Source: Coemansia sp. RSA 922 (lineage: Eukaryota > Kickxellomycota > Kickxellomycetes > Kickxellales > Kickxellaceae). Taken from it: 23,750 bases of DNA. Both the position numbers and the translations under genes were made by a program. The DNA lies in NCBI GenBank assembly GCA_027577415.1, contig JANBQS010000270.1, forward strand, positions 1-23,750, in the 5' to 3' direction. Of the stretch, positions 16,445 to 23,750 are shown piece by piece. The notes under the pieces were generated by a model. The model saw only the letters and a list, made by a program, of their open reading frames with translations, had not been told where the DNA came from and did not search any database. How positions within the stretch are numbered: the stretch's first letter is position 1; each line of letters starts with the position of its first letter.

Positions 16445-16869
16445 GATGCAAATGGGAATAAAAGTAGGTTCCACAGTATCTGAGTCAATTGAAGAGTAGA
16501 GAGGTGAAGAGCAAAGAGCAAAGAGGATTACAGCACTCCCCCTCATCCCCCGAATCTGGCGGAGTAGGTTTACCTGCAAAAGGCAGTGATTTCCATCCCA
16601 CGTTAGGAACATGTGAAATCCCAAGGATCAACCTCGGCACCCTAGAAACTCACTGGCAACTGACCAAAAGCAGTTTGAGCAAGGTGACGATGGCAGTAGG
16701 CGCGGTCAGGGGTGGGGTGGGGTGCTGACAATTCCTGCCGGTTGGCTGTCAATAACAAAGCAGCCTTCTTTCCTTCTCTCTCCTTTCTGAGCGCAATATT
16801 ATTCCCTACTCTATTCGATTTGCTTTGTGTAACAAACTAAACACCACTCTTTATTTTTGATCTGCCACT
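16445..16869. promoter_or_regulatory. Divergent promoter region DPP5 / HFD1
   Basis: 425 bp between head-to-head ATGs. Three GGGG runs separated by single T (16709-16722) form AGGGG and GTGGGG matches, resembling yeast stress-response (STRE) and Mig1-type sites. CCCCCT near 16538-16543 gives a further AGGGGG on the minus strand. A pyrimidine-rich stretch (16760-16860) precedes the HFD1 start. The binding-site names come from yeast and may not apply in this organism. Confidence 0.45.
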
Positions 16870-18489
16870 ATGGATAAGGAACATTCACTAATATCGGGCC
16901 AGCTCGACAAGGTTGAGCTCCAGTATACGCCGATTGAGACCATCAGCGACACTGTCAGCGCGCTGCGCGATAGCTTTGCCAGTGGCACTATGCGCGACAT
17001 TAGCTTCCGCAAGCAGCAGCTCCGCGCGCTCCTGAAAGGTATGCGCGAAGATAAAAAGAACCTGTTGGACGCGCTATACCACGATCTGCACAAGTCGCAC
17101 ACCGAGGGCCTATACGCCGAGTATGACGCTGTGGAGTATGAGATTGGCCAGTACCTGGACAACATGGACAAGTGGGTGAAGCCCTCTCGCAACGCTTTGG
17201 CTTCAGAGCAGCCGGCGTTCTTGCTGAGCAAGTCTGAGGTGCGCAAGGACCCGCTGGGCGTGGTGGTGATTCTCGGGGCGTGGAACTACCCGCTACGCTT
17301 GATAATGCTGCCAGCTATCGGCGCGATTGCTGCTGGAAATACAGTCGTACTCAAGCCCTCGGAGCTGGCTCCGCATACCGCGCAGGCTGTTCAGAACCTG
17401 GTCACTAGGTCTATGGACTCGAGTGTTATCCGTGTAGTCCAGGGCGGCGTCAAGGAGACTACTGAGCTGCTGAAGGAAAAGTTTGACCACTACTTTTACA
17501 CCGGCAGTGGCAGCGTAGGCAAGATTGTCGCTCGTGCTGCCGCCGAGCACCTGTCTGGCATCACGCTAGAGCTTGGCGGCAAGAGCCCAGCTATTGTCCA
17601 CGCGGATGTTTCGGATCTGGTTCCTACTGCCTTCCGTATCATGTGGTCGAAGCTGGCCAACTCTGGCCAGACCTGCGTGGCTACCGACTATATTCTGATC
17701 CATCGCTCGGTCAAGGACAAGCTGGTTCCTCTGTTGGTCGAGGCCGTGGCTGGCATGTACGGCAAGAGCCCAAAGGAGTCGCCCGACTACGGACGCATTA
17801 TCAATGCCAGGCACTGGAACCGCCTGATGGACGCGCTGAGTGCCACTGAGGGCACGCAGATCGCCATCACTGATGACCTTCCCGACGAAAGTGACTTGTA
17901 CTTCCCGCCTACTATTGTCGACGGTGTGCGTCCTGGCGACTCGCTTATGAAGGATGAGCTGTTTGGTCCTATTCTGCCTATCCTGACCTACGACACGCTC
18001 GACGAGGCGATCAGCCTGGTCAACTCGCGTGACCAGCCACTGGCGCTCTATGTGTTTGCAAAGAGCGACTCGGCAGAGGCTGTGATCTCGCGCACGCGCT
18101 CGGGCTCGGCTACGGTTAATGACACTATGTTTAACTTGGCCTCCCAGACTAATCCCTTTGGCGGAGTGGGTCCATCGGGAGTGGGCAGATACACCGGCAG
18201 GCATACGCTTGACACGTTCTCGCACCACCGCCATGTCATGAAGCGCCCACTTTGGTTCCCATCGCCTGGCGTCGACAGCATCAGAGGCCCGCCATTTACT
18301 GGTAGCGAGAACAGCTGGAAGACTGATCTCAGCCACCAGATGGTCTACCCAACCCTGTGGTCGCTGAGAGAAAGCGTGCTGGGAAAGCTTGTCACGCTAA
18401 TACCCTTCTGGCGCATGCTGGTCACTATCCCTGGCTTTTTGGTGGCGATTATAAAGTCCAAGCCCGTTATCAGACGTCGCAAGGACTAA
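16870..18489 (+). CDS. HFD1: Fatty aldehyde dehydrogenase, ALDH3/Hfd1 type
   Basis: 539 residues in one exon. NAD(P)-dependent aldehyde dehydrogenase of the class 3 group. Catalytic residues visible: Asn139 in LGAWNYPLRL, Glu234 in ITLELGGKSP and nucleophile Cys269 in ANSGQTCVATDY. The cofactor segment GNTVVLKPSELAPHTA and YFYTGSGSVGKIV are also present, with ELFGPILPIL and NPFGGVGPSGVGRY later. A hydrophobic segment at about 508-529 (TLIPFWRMLVTIPGFLVAII) followed by a basic tail looks like a C-terminal membrane anchor, as in fungal Hfd1 and animal ALDH3A2. Hfd1 oxidises long-chain aldehydes such as hexadecenal from sphingolipid breakdown, at the mitochondrial outer membrane and lipid droplets in yeast. 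It is tail-to-tail with the 462-residue orphan, 95 bp apart. Confidence 0.95.
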   Translation: MDKEHSLISGQLDKVELQYTPIETISDTVSALRDSFASGTMRDISFRKQQLRALLKGMREDKKNLLDALYHDLHKSHTEGLYAEYDAVEYEIGQYLDNMDKWVKPSRNALASEQPAFLLSKSEVRKDPLGVVVILGAWNYPLRLIMLPAIGAIAAGNTVVLKPSELAPHTAQAVQNLVTRSMDSSVIRVVQGGVKETTELLKEKFDHYFYTGSGSVGKIVARAAAEHLSGITLELGGKSPAIVHADVSDLVPTAFRIMWSKLANSGQTCVATDYILIHRSVKDKLVPLLVEAVAGMYGKSPKESPDYGRIINARHWNRLMDALSATEGTQIAITDDLPDESDLYFPPTIVDGVRPGDSLMKDELFGPILPILTYDTLDEAISLVNSRDQPLALYVFAKSDSAEAVISRTRSGSATVNDTMFNLASQTNPFGGVGPSGVGRYTGRHTLDTFSHHRHVMKRPLWFPSPGVDSIRGPPFTGSENSWKTDLSHQMVYPTLWSLRESVLGKLVTLIPFWRMLVTIPGFLVAIIKSKPVIRRRKD

Positions 18490-18584
18490 AAAGGGGGGAT
18501 TTTTTTTTCATTTTTCTACATTAACAATAGCTGAAGGATATACATTTAATGAGCAGCTTAAAAATATTATAATACAGGTGAGCA

Positions 18585-19973
18585 TCAATTGTGCGACTGG
18601 ATCTCTGCCAGGATGGACTCATATAGCCGCCGCGTGTATCCCGCGTCTCTAGCTTCGAGCTGGATGCGATCTATATTATCTTTGTTCTGAGCAGCACGCA
18701 TACGCAGGGCAGCGACATCCTCGCAGTCGATGGTATTACGGTGGTCTTGATTGGGCCCGTCCAGTGAGTCCAGGATGTCGATTTGGTCCATTACAAGAGC
18801 GAGCGCCTCGGCGGCTTCATCCAACTTGTCGATCAAGTCATTCTCAATACCGGTGCTCAGCAAGATCTGATTGGTCACGTACTTTGTCAAGCCCGTCATG
18901 GCAAACAAGCGCATTTGCTCCTTGCTGTACTTTACGACATTGATGCCATAGGTCCGAAGCAAGTGCTCGAGCGAGTCAGCACTAAGTGGATCTAAGTTGT
19001 GTGTGTTTTTGCGGTTGCCCATAGTATCTGTAACGGCGAGTCCCATGTAGCTATTGACAATCTCGGTCAATAGGCTATCTGTTGACCCGACTAACCTGCT
19101 GGATATGCCAGGGGTTTTGGATGTACAGAATTGAGAGCGAGAGTTGACATGGTCGACAACTGCCAATATGGAACGAGCGGCAACAGAGAAATCGGCGAAT
19201 GACTGGTCGACAATACCGGTGAACACTGGCATGAATGGCGATGAGTTTTGCCCGTTCAAGTAGTGCCGAATCAGCGCTTGCACCTCCTCGTCTATTTGAG
19301 CGTTAGTAGCAAACAGTAGTTCGTTGAGAGCGTTGACACACTTTTGGTAGATATCCAAGTCCATCGACCCACGATCATCTAACAGAGGTTTGGGCGAGTA
19401 GTGACAGCCGATTCCCGAGTCCAATCGCTTCCTCATATCGCTTGACGATGCTGAAGAGGATAGTGATAAGGATGACAGGCTGTGGGTTGGTAGGAACACG
19501 CCCTTTGGCAATACCGGCGAGTCTTCGAGTGTCTTTCCGGGTCGCCGGCGGTGGCTGCCAAACAGAGCGCCGTCAGCTCGTCCCTGCCACTCTTCGCGAC
19601 TGAATCTGTTGTTTTTGGCTAGCGGAATCGGCCGAGGCGCCGGTCGCTGAGGCGTAAGTTGGCCACCAATTGTGTGTGTGTGGTCGCTGCCATTGTCGCT
19701 ATCTTCGTCGTTTAGCCAGTAGTTCATCGGTGGAGTGGCCTGCAAGTTCTTAACCATTGTCTGGTCGCTAATCCCGCTCTCGTATGTGTGCGGGTGAACT
19801 ATGTCGATACGCATCGGCGGATTCTTTATCGCCGAGCTTCCCAAACCAACGTCATCGTGTTGTTCGTCAGGCTCGTCGCCGTAGTCGCGCTTGCGGCGCT
19901 TTAGTGTACTCAGTCGCTCTCGAAGTTGCGACGATAGCTTTAGTATACCTTTGCCAGGCAATAAGTGTGGCAT
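18585..19973 (-). CDS. Orphan 462-residue protein with helical C-terminal half
   Basis: A single frame from ATG 19973 (MPHLLPGKGILKLSSQLRER) to TGA 18585. No family is recognised. The first 210 residues are low-complexity and probably disordered, with a basic patch (LKRRKRDYGDEPDEQ) and a Ser-rich tract (SLSSLSLSSSASSS, about 165-178). From about residue 215 the sequence looks folded and mostly helical: YQKCVNALNELLFATNAQID, YGINVVKYSKEQMRLFAMTG, KLDEAAEALALVMDQIDIL. A final charged helix ends LYESILAEIQSHN. It has no signal peptide or membrane segment, so a cytosolic or nuclear soluble protein is likely. It is convergent with HFD1. Confidence 0.78.
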   Translation of the reverse strand: MPHLLPGKGILKLSSQLRERLSTLKRRKRDYGDEPDEQHDDVGLGSSAIKNPPMRIDIVHPHTYESGISDQTMVKNLQATPPMNYWLNDEDSDNGSDHTHTIGGQLTPQRPAPRPIPLAKNNRFSREEWQGRADGALFGSHRRRPGKTLEDSPVLPKGVFLPTHSLSSLSLSSSASSSDMRKRLDSGIGCHYSPKPLLDDRGSMDLDIYQKCVNALNELLFATNAQIDEEVQALIRHYLNGQNSSPFMPVFTGIVDQSFADFSVAARSILAVVDHVNSRSQFCTSKTPGISSRLVGSTDSLLTEIVNSYMGLAVTDTMGNRKNTHNLDPLSADSLEHLLRTYGINVVKYSKEQMRLFAMTGLTKYVTNQILLSTGIENDLIDKLDEAAEALALVMDQIDILDSLDGPNQDHRNTIDCEDVAALRMRAAQNKDNIDRIQLEARDAGYTRRLYESILAEIQSHN

Positions 19974-20852
19974 TAATCAATCGAGGGTGTTGTGCATATA
20001 GTTTTTTTTTGGCGACTAAGGGGGGGGGGCTGCGGGAGAACAGAATATAGTTCTGGCGCAGCTGTTATGATATTCCGGAATCTAGGCGAATATAGTGATC
20101 GCCACAATCTCCGCAACGGTAATATGTAGTTGGCAATATACGATTTGAAGTACCGAAAGGCCGAGAACGATAATAAATTAAACCTGGAGATGAATAAAAA
20201 AAATGAACAAGTGGAGAGAGTGGAGGAAGAGAAAATGCCTTCTCCGCTTGCGGCTCGACTTATTACACAAAAAAGAGAGGGCTAATAGTACAGACGCCAA
20301 GCAACCAGTAAAATTGACAAATGGCACAAACGAACGAATAAAAAATAAAAAAAATAAAAAGATATGAAAGAGAAAGAATTTTGACGCTTGGGCTATTGTG
20401 ACACTGCTATTTCGTGCGCAAACAATAAAAAGGGCGCGGTTAATGATGGATGAAAGGGATTACATAAAGGCGAATTCGTTTTCCTTTTGACGAAGGAGTG
20501 AAGACAAAGGCATTGAAAGAAAGAACGCTTAGCTTTATTTGCTCAAGAGACCCTTAAAAGATCTCATTGTGCGCTAAGAATAAAAAGTTCAAAAAGTCAA
20601 AGAGAGCCAAGTTCGATGAAAGCGACCCTTGTGCACAGCAATTCCTTTCTCGCTTGGTGTCGCCTTTGCCTCGTCCATTTTTAGAGCCAAAAGCAGCAAT
20701 CACACCCCTTTTAACTCATCATGTCTCATGTCTGTGCGCAGGCATAAGGCAGACCGATGTCTTAATGTAATGATCGTTGCTTGGTAAAGCAATCAACAAC
20801 AATGGTAGAAATGGTACAGCGCGCTATGTTAAAATGAAACCATGAAAGTCTA
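19974..20852. other. Intergenic: 5' flank of the 462-residue gene and 3' flank of the right-edge gene
   Basis: Both flanking genes are on the minus strand. Near the ATG of the 462-residue gene are runs of nine T (20002-20010) and ten G (20020-20029). The middle, 20190-20380, is A-rich with repeated AATAAA-like blocks. The remainder (20400-20850) shows only a 67-codon plus-strand frame (20567-20770) with no ATG start. Nothing else was recognised. Confidence 0.55.
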
Positions 20853-23750
20853 TCACATCGTCGAATCAGTCAGCAGCACGGTCAGCTTGGCGTTAAATGA
20901 CTCGTACAGCTTCTTGGCGGTCGCCTTGTTTCCCATCGCTTGCAAGTCCTGGAAGGCGTCGTTGCTAGCCTTGAGCAGCTCATCGACACAAAAGTCGTAA
21001 AAGTCCTGCTCGGCAATGCGGTTGACTTCCAACCCTGTCTTCCACATCTTGGCAAAGATGTGCTCGCCCTTGGACCACACATTCTTCCCCTGCGTGCTCA
21101 GGTACGCCAGCTCGTACAAAACGCCTTTGACACCGCCCCCAGCGCCAGCGTGAGCACCCAGCGCTTTGCCATTTCCGGGAAGACCAAGACCGAGCTGTGA
21201 TTGTGGCTTGGCTGGTTTTTTCTCGGCGTCCTCATGGCTCTTCTTTGGCTTGCTCTGAGCAGGCTGTGACTGCTGTGACTGCTGCTGCTGCTGTTGCGGC
21301 GTAGTTGTTTGCTCGACTTGCTCGGTGTCAGGAATCGGGTTGCTTGGCAGCGGCTGCGAGGGCAGTGGAGGTGGTACCAGTGACAGTGGTTCGGGTTGGG
21401 CGGGCGATGACGTAGTCATAGGCGCGATGGTGGGTTTGGTCGACTTGCGCTTCGCCGCCACTGCTGTTCCGGGTTTAGAGCCGACCTTTTGCGGGTCAGG
21501 CAGCTCGCGGCGGTTCAGAGTGGGTATATTGGCATGGACCACAAATGCAGGCAAGCTAGCCTTTCTGCGCACGACCGGCTGGTGGAACACTAGCGACGAG
21601 ATGCTGAATCCCCAGTCTGCATTGCCGTCCATGGGTATGTGTCGCCAGTCATAGAGCATGGCCACGGGCTCCTTTGCCATTGACGCCCGTGCCTTGCTAG
21701 CCTTTGTCGAGCGCGACTCTAAAAACGTCGATCTCGCGGTGCTCGGACGCGTCTTTTCGCCATCACTAGTATCCACTGTCATCGATGACGAGCGAGGCTT
21801 CTCTGGCTCTAATGCCATCGCCGCTACTTTCCGGTTTAGCTCCAAGTGCGAGCTAAAGTGCGACAGTACTCCTGGTTTCTTGCCAACCGTGTTTTCCCGC
21901 TTCACTGGCACCCCTTGGGCCATTGCCGGTGCCATTCCGCCTTTTAGTCCGCCGGCGACATTCTGCTTCGATATAAGGCTTATCTCGGCTGCGTTGGGCG
22001 GAAGTGGCGGGAGATCCTTCATCTGAAACTCGCGTGGCACTCGACACACAGAGTTTAGCGAGTCGGTAGACACTCGAAACTCCAAAGACCGCGACGAAAA
22101 GAAGTTGTGCGTGTGACGACGCGATTTGGATCCGGACCGTGACACGGGGACCGCCGTAGCTGGCATGTCGTAGTCGCCATGAGGTGTGGGTGGCGGAAGG
22201 TTGAGCTCGGTTGCGCACAGAGCGGGCACCTGAGTGACAGGTTCCCTGGCCGGAGGCATATGCTGGTAAATGGGCTGAGCAGTGGGCGGGCGTTGTGGTG
22301 GCGGCATAGACTGCGTCTGAGACAACTGTTGCGGCACATATTGTGGCTGGGGCGCAGCTTGTACTTGAGGCAAAGCCTGCGGTGGAGGTACCACTTGCGC
22401 CTGAGGTTCAAACACGACTGGTGGTTTACTAGAGGATCGCCGGGAGGTGGACTTTCTCGTCTCAGAGGCATCTCTGTCACCCGAACCCTTTTTGCGTCGC
22501 GGCTTTTCCGACTTTGTTGGTTTGGGCGAAACCTTGCTAACGTCCACCAGTGACGCCAAGGATGCGATTGTAGATCGTGCGACAAACCTTCGCGACATCC
22601 TCTTCTCGGCAGCCGCCCGCAGTGCTTCGGGCTTGGGCGGCTCCTGCTGCGTCTGTGGGTTGTGCTTTTCGCCAAATGTCGAGTCCGTGGGCGAGAATGT
22701 CGCAGACTTCATCGTGTTGAAGTGAGTGATGAGCCAGTCGGCGAACGCAAAGTCAATTTCAGGTCCGCTGCCGCCCATAGAGCTGTAGCTTTCTCGCGAC
22801 CGCATATCGTCGGAATACACCATCGTGCGCACAGCCTGCGACAGCGGGATAGTCCTGGCTAGCACTGGAATGTGCTTCTCCTGCCCGTTTTCGCCCGCCG
22901 AGAAAGGATTTTGCGAGACGAGGATGGTGTTGACAAATGCCAGCTCCGCTGAGGATAGTTTGCCCTGGAACTCCTCCCACACCTGAAGCACCTTGGTCGG
23001 AAACACTTGCTCAAACTCGCTCCACTCGCCGTGGTTAAAGTAGTATTTGTAGATGGCCGAGCTCAGCATCCTAGTGGACTCGGTTTTGACGTCGGCCCAT
23101 TTGCGCTCCAGCCGGTCAATGCTCGCAAACTCGTAGTTCTCCAGGTCCATGCGAGGCACTGCCGGTACCAAAGCTGCCGGCAGCGAGTAGTTGCGCTTGC
23201 CCGTGGGTACCTGTCTGTTTACGCTACCCGAGCGATAAGAGCGCACTTGCTCCTTGAGGCTCTTCCGCGGTCCAGTCTCGTGGGCAGACTGCGGTTGGCG
23301 GTGCTCCCTTTCGTCATTAAGCGTTTCGCCAGTCAGCGCCTCTTCGTCCAGAAAGGCGTCAGAGTCGGGGCGTGGAAACGATATTTTGCTCTCCGATGGC
23401 GGCGGTAGGTTGATTTTAGTCACGTAGGAGCCCGTGAATCCTCTAGGAATCTGTGGCACGGGCGGAGCAGTCGAAGACTTCCAAGAGTACCCAAAGGCCG
23501 GGTTCAGCGCGTAGCTGTTCTGAGACACGGGCTCAAAACTCAGGGCAAAGTCCAGCTGTGGCGGTCGCTCAGAAACGCGGCTAACGGGCATAACGACCGG
23601 AGTGCTGTCGTCAAAGAACATGTCGTCGGGAAGCGTGGGCGACTGCAACTGCTGCAGCCCTCCCTCTATTGAAACAGAACCAACTGGGACCTTGTTTTGG
23701 CTGATACTCAGGCCTAGTGACCCGATCCCAGAATGGTTCTTGAGCGTGTT
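20853..23750 (-). CDS. Orphan proline-rich protein of at least 965 residues (N-terminus outside window)
   Basis: The minus-strand frame is open from the right edge (first codon AAC at 23750) to TGA at 20855-20853, so the real start may lie outside; the first in-window in-frame ATG is 23621. No family is recognised. Two parts look folded. One is at window residues about 205-360, with YEFASIDRLERKWADVKTES and IYKYYFNHGEWSEFEQVF. The other is a helical C-terminal segment of about 100 residues, with YELAYLSTQGKNVW, FYDFCVDELLKASNDAFQDL and ATAKKLYESFNAKL. Between them is a long disordered region: basic (RRKKGSGDRDASETRKSTSR), then Pro/Gln-rich with PPP and DLPPLPP motifs that could bind SH3 or related domains, then a short glutamine run. 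A scaffold role is inference. Confidence 0.8.
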   Translation of the reverse strand, partial: NTLKNHSGIGSLGLSISQNKVPVGSVSIEGGLQQLQSPTLPDDMFFDDSTPVVMPVSRVSERPPQLDFALSFEPVSQNSYALNPAFGYSWKSSTAPPVPQIPRGFTGSYVTKINLPPPSESKISFPRPDSDAFLDEEALTGETLNDEREHRQPQSAHETGPRKSLKEQVRSYRSGSVNRQVPTGKRNYSLPAALVPAVPRMDLENYEFASIDRLERKWADVKTESTRMLSSAIYKYYFNHGEWSEFEQVFPTKVLQVWEEFQGKLSSAELAFVNTILVSQNPFSAGENGQEKHIPVLARTIPLSQAVRTMVYSDDMRSRESYSSMGGSGPEIDFAFADWLITHFNTMKSATFSPTDSTFGEKHNPQTQQEPPKPEALRAAAEKRMSRRFVARSTIASLASLVDVSKVSPKPTKSEKPRRKKGSGDRDASETRKSTSRRSSSKPPVVFEPQAQVVPPPQALPQVQAAPQPQYVPQQLSQTQSMPPPQRPPTAQPIYQHMPPAREPVTQVPALCATELNLPPPTPHGDYDMPATAVPVSRSGSKSRRHTHNFFSSRSLEFRVSTDSLNSVCRVPREFQMKDLPPLPPNAAEISLISKQNVAGGLKGGMAPAMAQGVPVKRENTVGKKPGVLSHFSSHLELNRKVAAMALEPEKPRSSSMTVDTSDGEKTRPSTARSTFLESRSTKASKARASMAKEPVAMLYDWRHIPMDGNADWGFSISSLVFHQPVVRRKASLPAFVVHANIPTLNRRELPDPQKVGSKPGTAVAAKRKSTKPTIAPMTTSSPAQPEPLSLVPPPLPSQPLPSNPIPDTEQVEQTTTPQQQQQQSQQSQPAQSKPKKSHEDAEKKPAKPQSQLGLGLPGNGKALGAHAGAGGGVKGVLYELAYLSTQGKNVWSKGEHIFAKMWKTGLEVNRIAEQDFYDFCVDELLKASNDAFQDLQAMGNKATAKKLYESFNAKLTVLLTDSTM
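21264..21296. repeat. CTG/CAG microsatellite encoding the glutamine run
   Basis: The plus strand reads ctg-type triplets with two interruptions (tgactgctg repeats, then four consecutive ctg-frame units). On the coding strand it encodes PQQQQQQSQQSQ in the right-edge orphan protein. Confidence 0.75.

Noticed and set aside
17566..18336. 256-codon minus-strand ORF antisense to HFD1
   Set aside because: It lies wholly inside a well-supported gene, shows no recognisable domain, and is expected from the codon bias of the sense frame.
20567..20770. 67-codon plus-strand frame with a lysine-rich start
   Set aside because: It begins with TTG, has no ATG in a useful position, and lies in A-rich intergenic sequence without other gene signals.

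Overview
The window looks like nuclear DNA of a fungus. The support is a Zn2Cys6 zinc-cluster regulator, a fungal-type Tom20 receptor, a secreted DPP5-type peptidase, and introns of 86 and 128 nt with GTAAG/GTAGG donors, one carrying an ACTAAC branch site. AATAAA signals sit close to stop codons. Most genes are single open frames with short intergenic gaps. An early-diverging lineage such as Kickxellomycotina or Mucoromycota would fit the compact layout and the zinc cluster followed by a basic RGRP segment, but that placement is inference. No rRNA, tRNA, CRISPR array or recognisable transposon was found.

Layout, left to right. 1-246 (-): N-terminal part of TOM20, cut by the window edge. 877-3666 (-): a 929-residue, mostly disordered, basic orphan protein. 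3667-6588: a 2.9 kb stretch with no recognised gene, holding one small cysteine-rich ORF candidate at 3823-4014 (-). 6589-7680 (-): the tRNA wobble-uridine thiolase NCS6/CTU1, divergent from a Zn2Cys6-PAS transcription factor at 8268-9443 (+). 9444-10077: an intergenic stretch holding a coding-like island on the minus strand. 10078-11113 (-): the GINS subunit SLD5 in three exons, divergent from the Arp2/3 subunit ARPC5 at 11517-11978 (+). 12204-14147 (+): a 647-residue orphan with an acidic SUMO-interaction-like tail. 14219-16444 (-): a secreted dipeptidyl-peptidase 5, tail-to-tail with the orphan and divergent from a fatty aldehyde dehydrogenase (HFD1 type) at 16870-18489 (+). 18585-19973 (-): a 462-residue orphan. 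20853-23750 (-): an orphan of at least 965 residues running off the right edge.

The recognised genes are housekeeping functions from unrelated processes: mitochondrial import, tRNA modification, DNA replication, actin nucleation, protein digestion and lipid aldehyde oxidation. This is not a pathway cluster. Divergent pairs (NCS6/TF, SLD5/ARPC5, DPP5/HFD1) share intergenic promoters of 403-587 bp. Tail-to-tail pairs are packed within 71-95 bp. The least explained material is the four orphan proteins, the large left-hand intergenic region and the island at about 9.5 kb. I saw no clear sign of a new multi-gene system.
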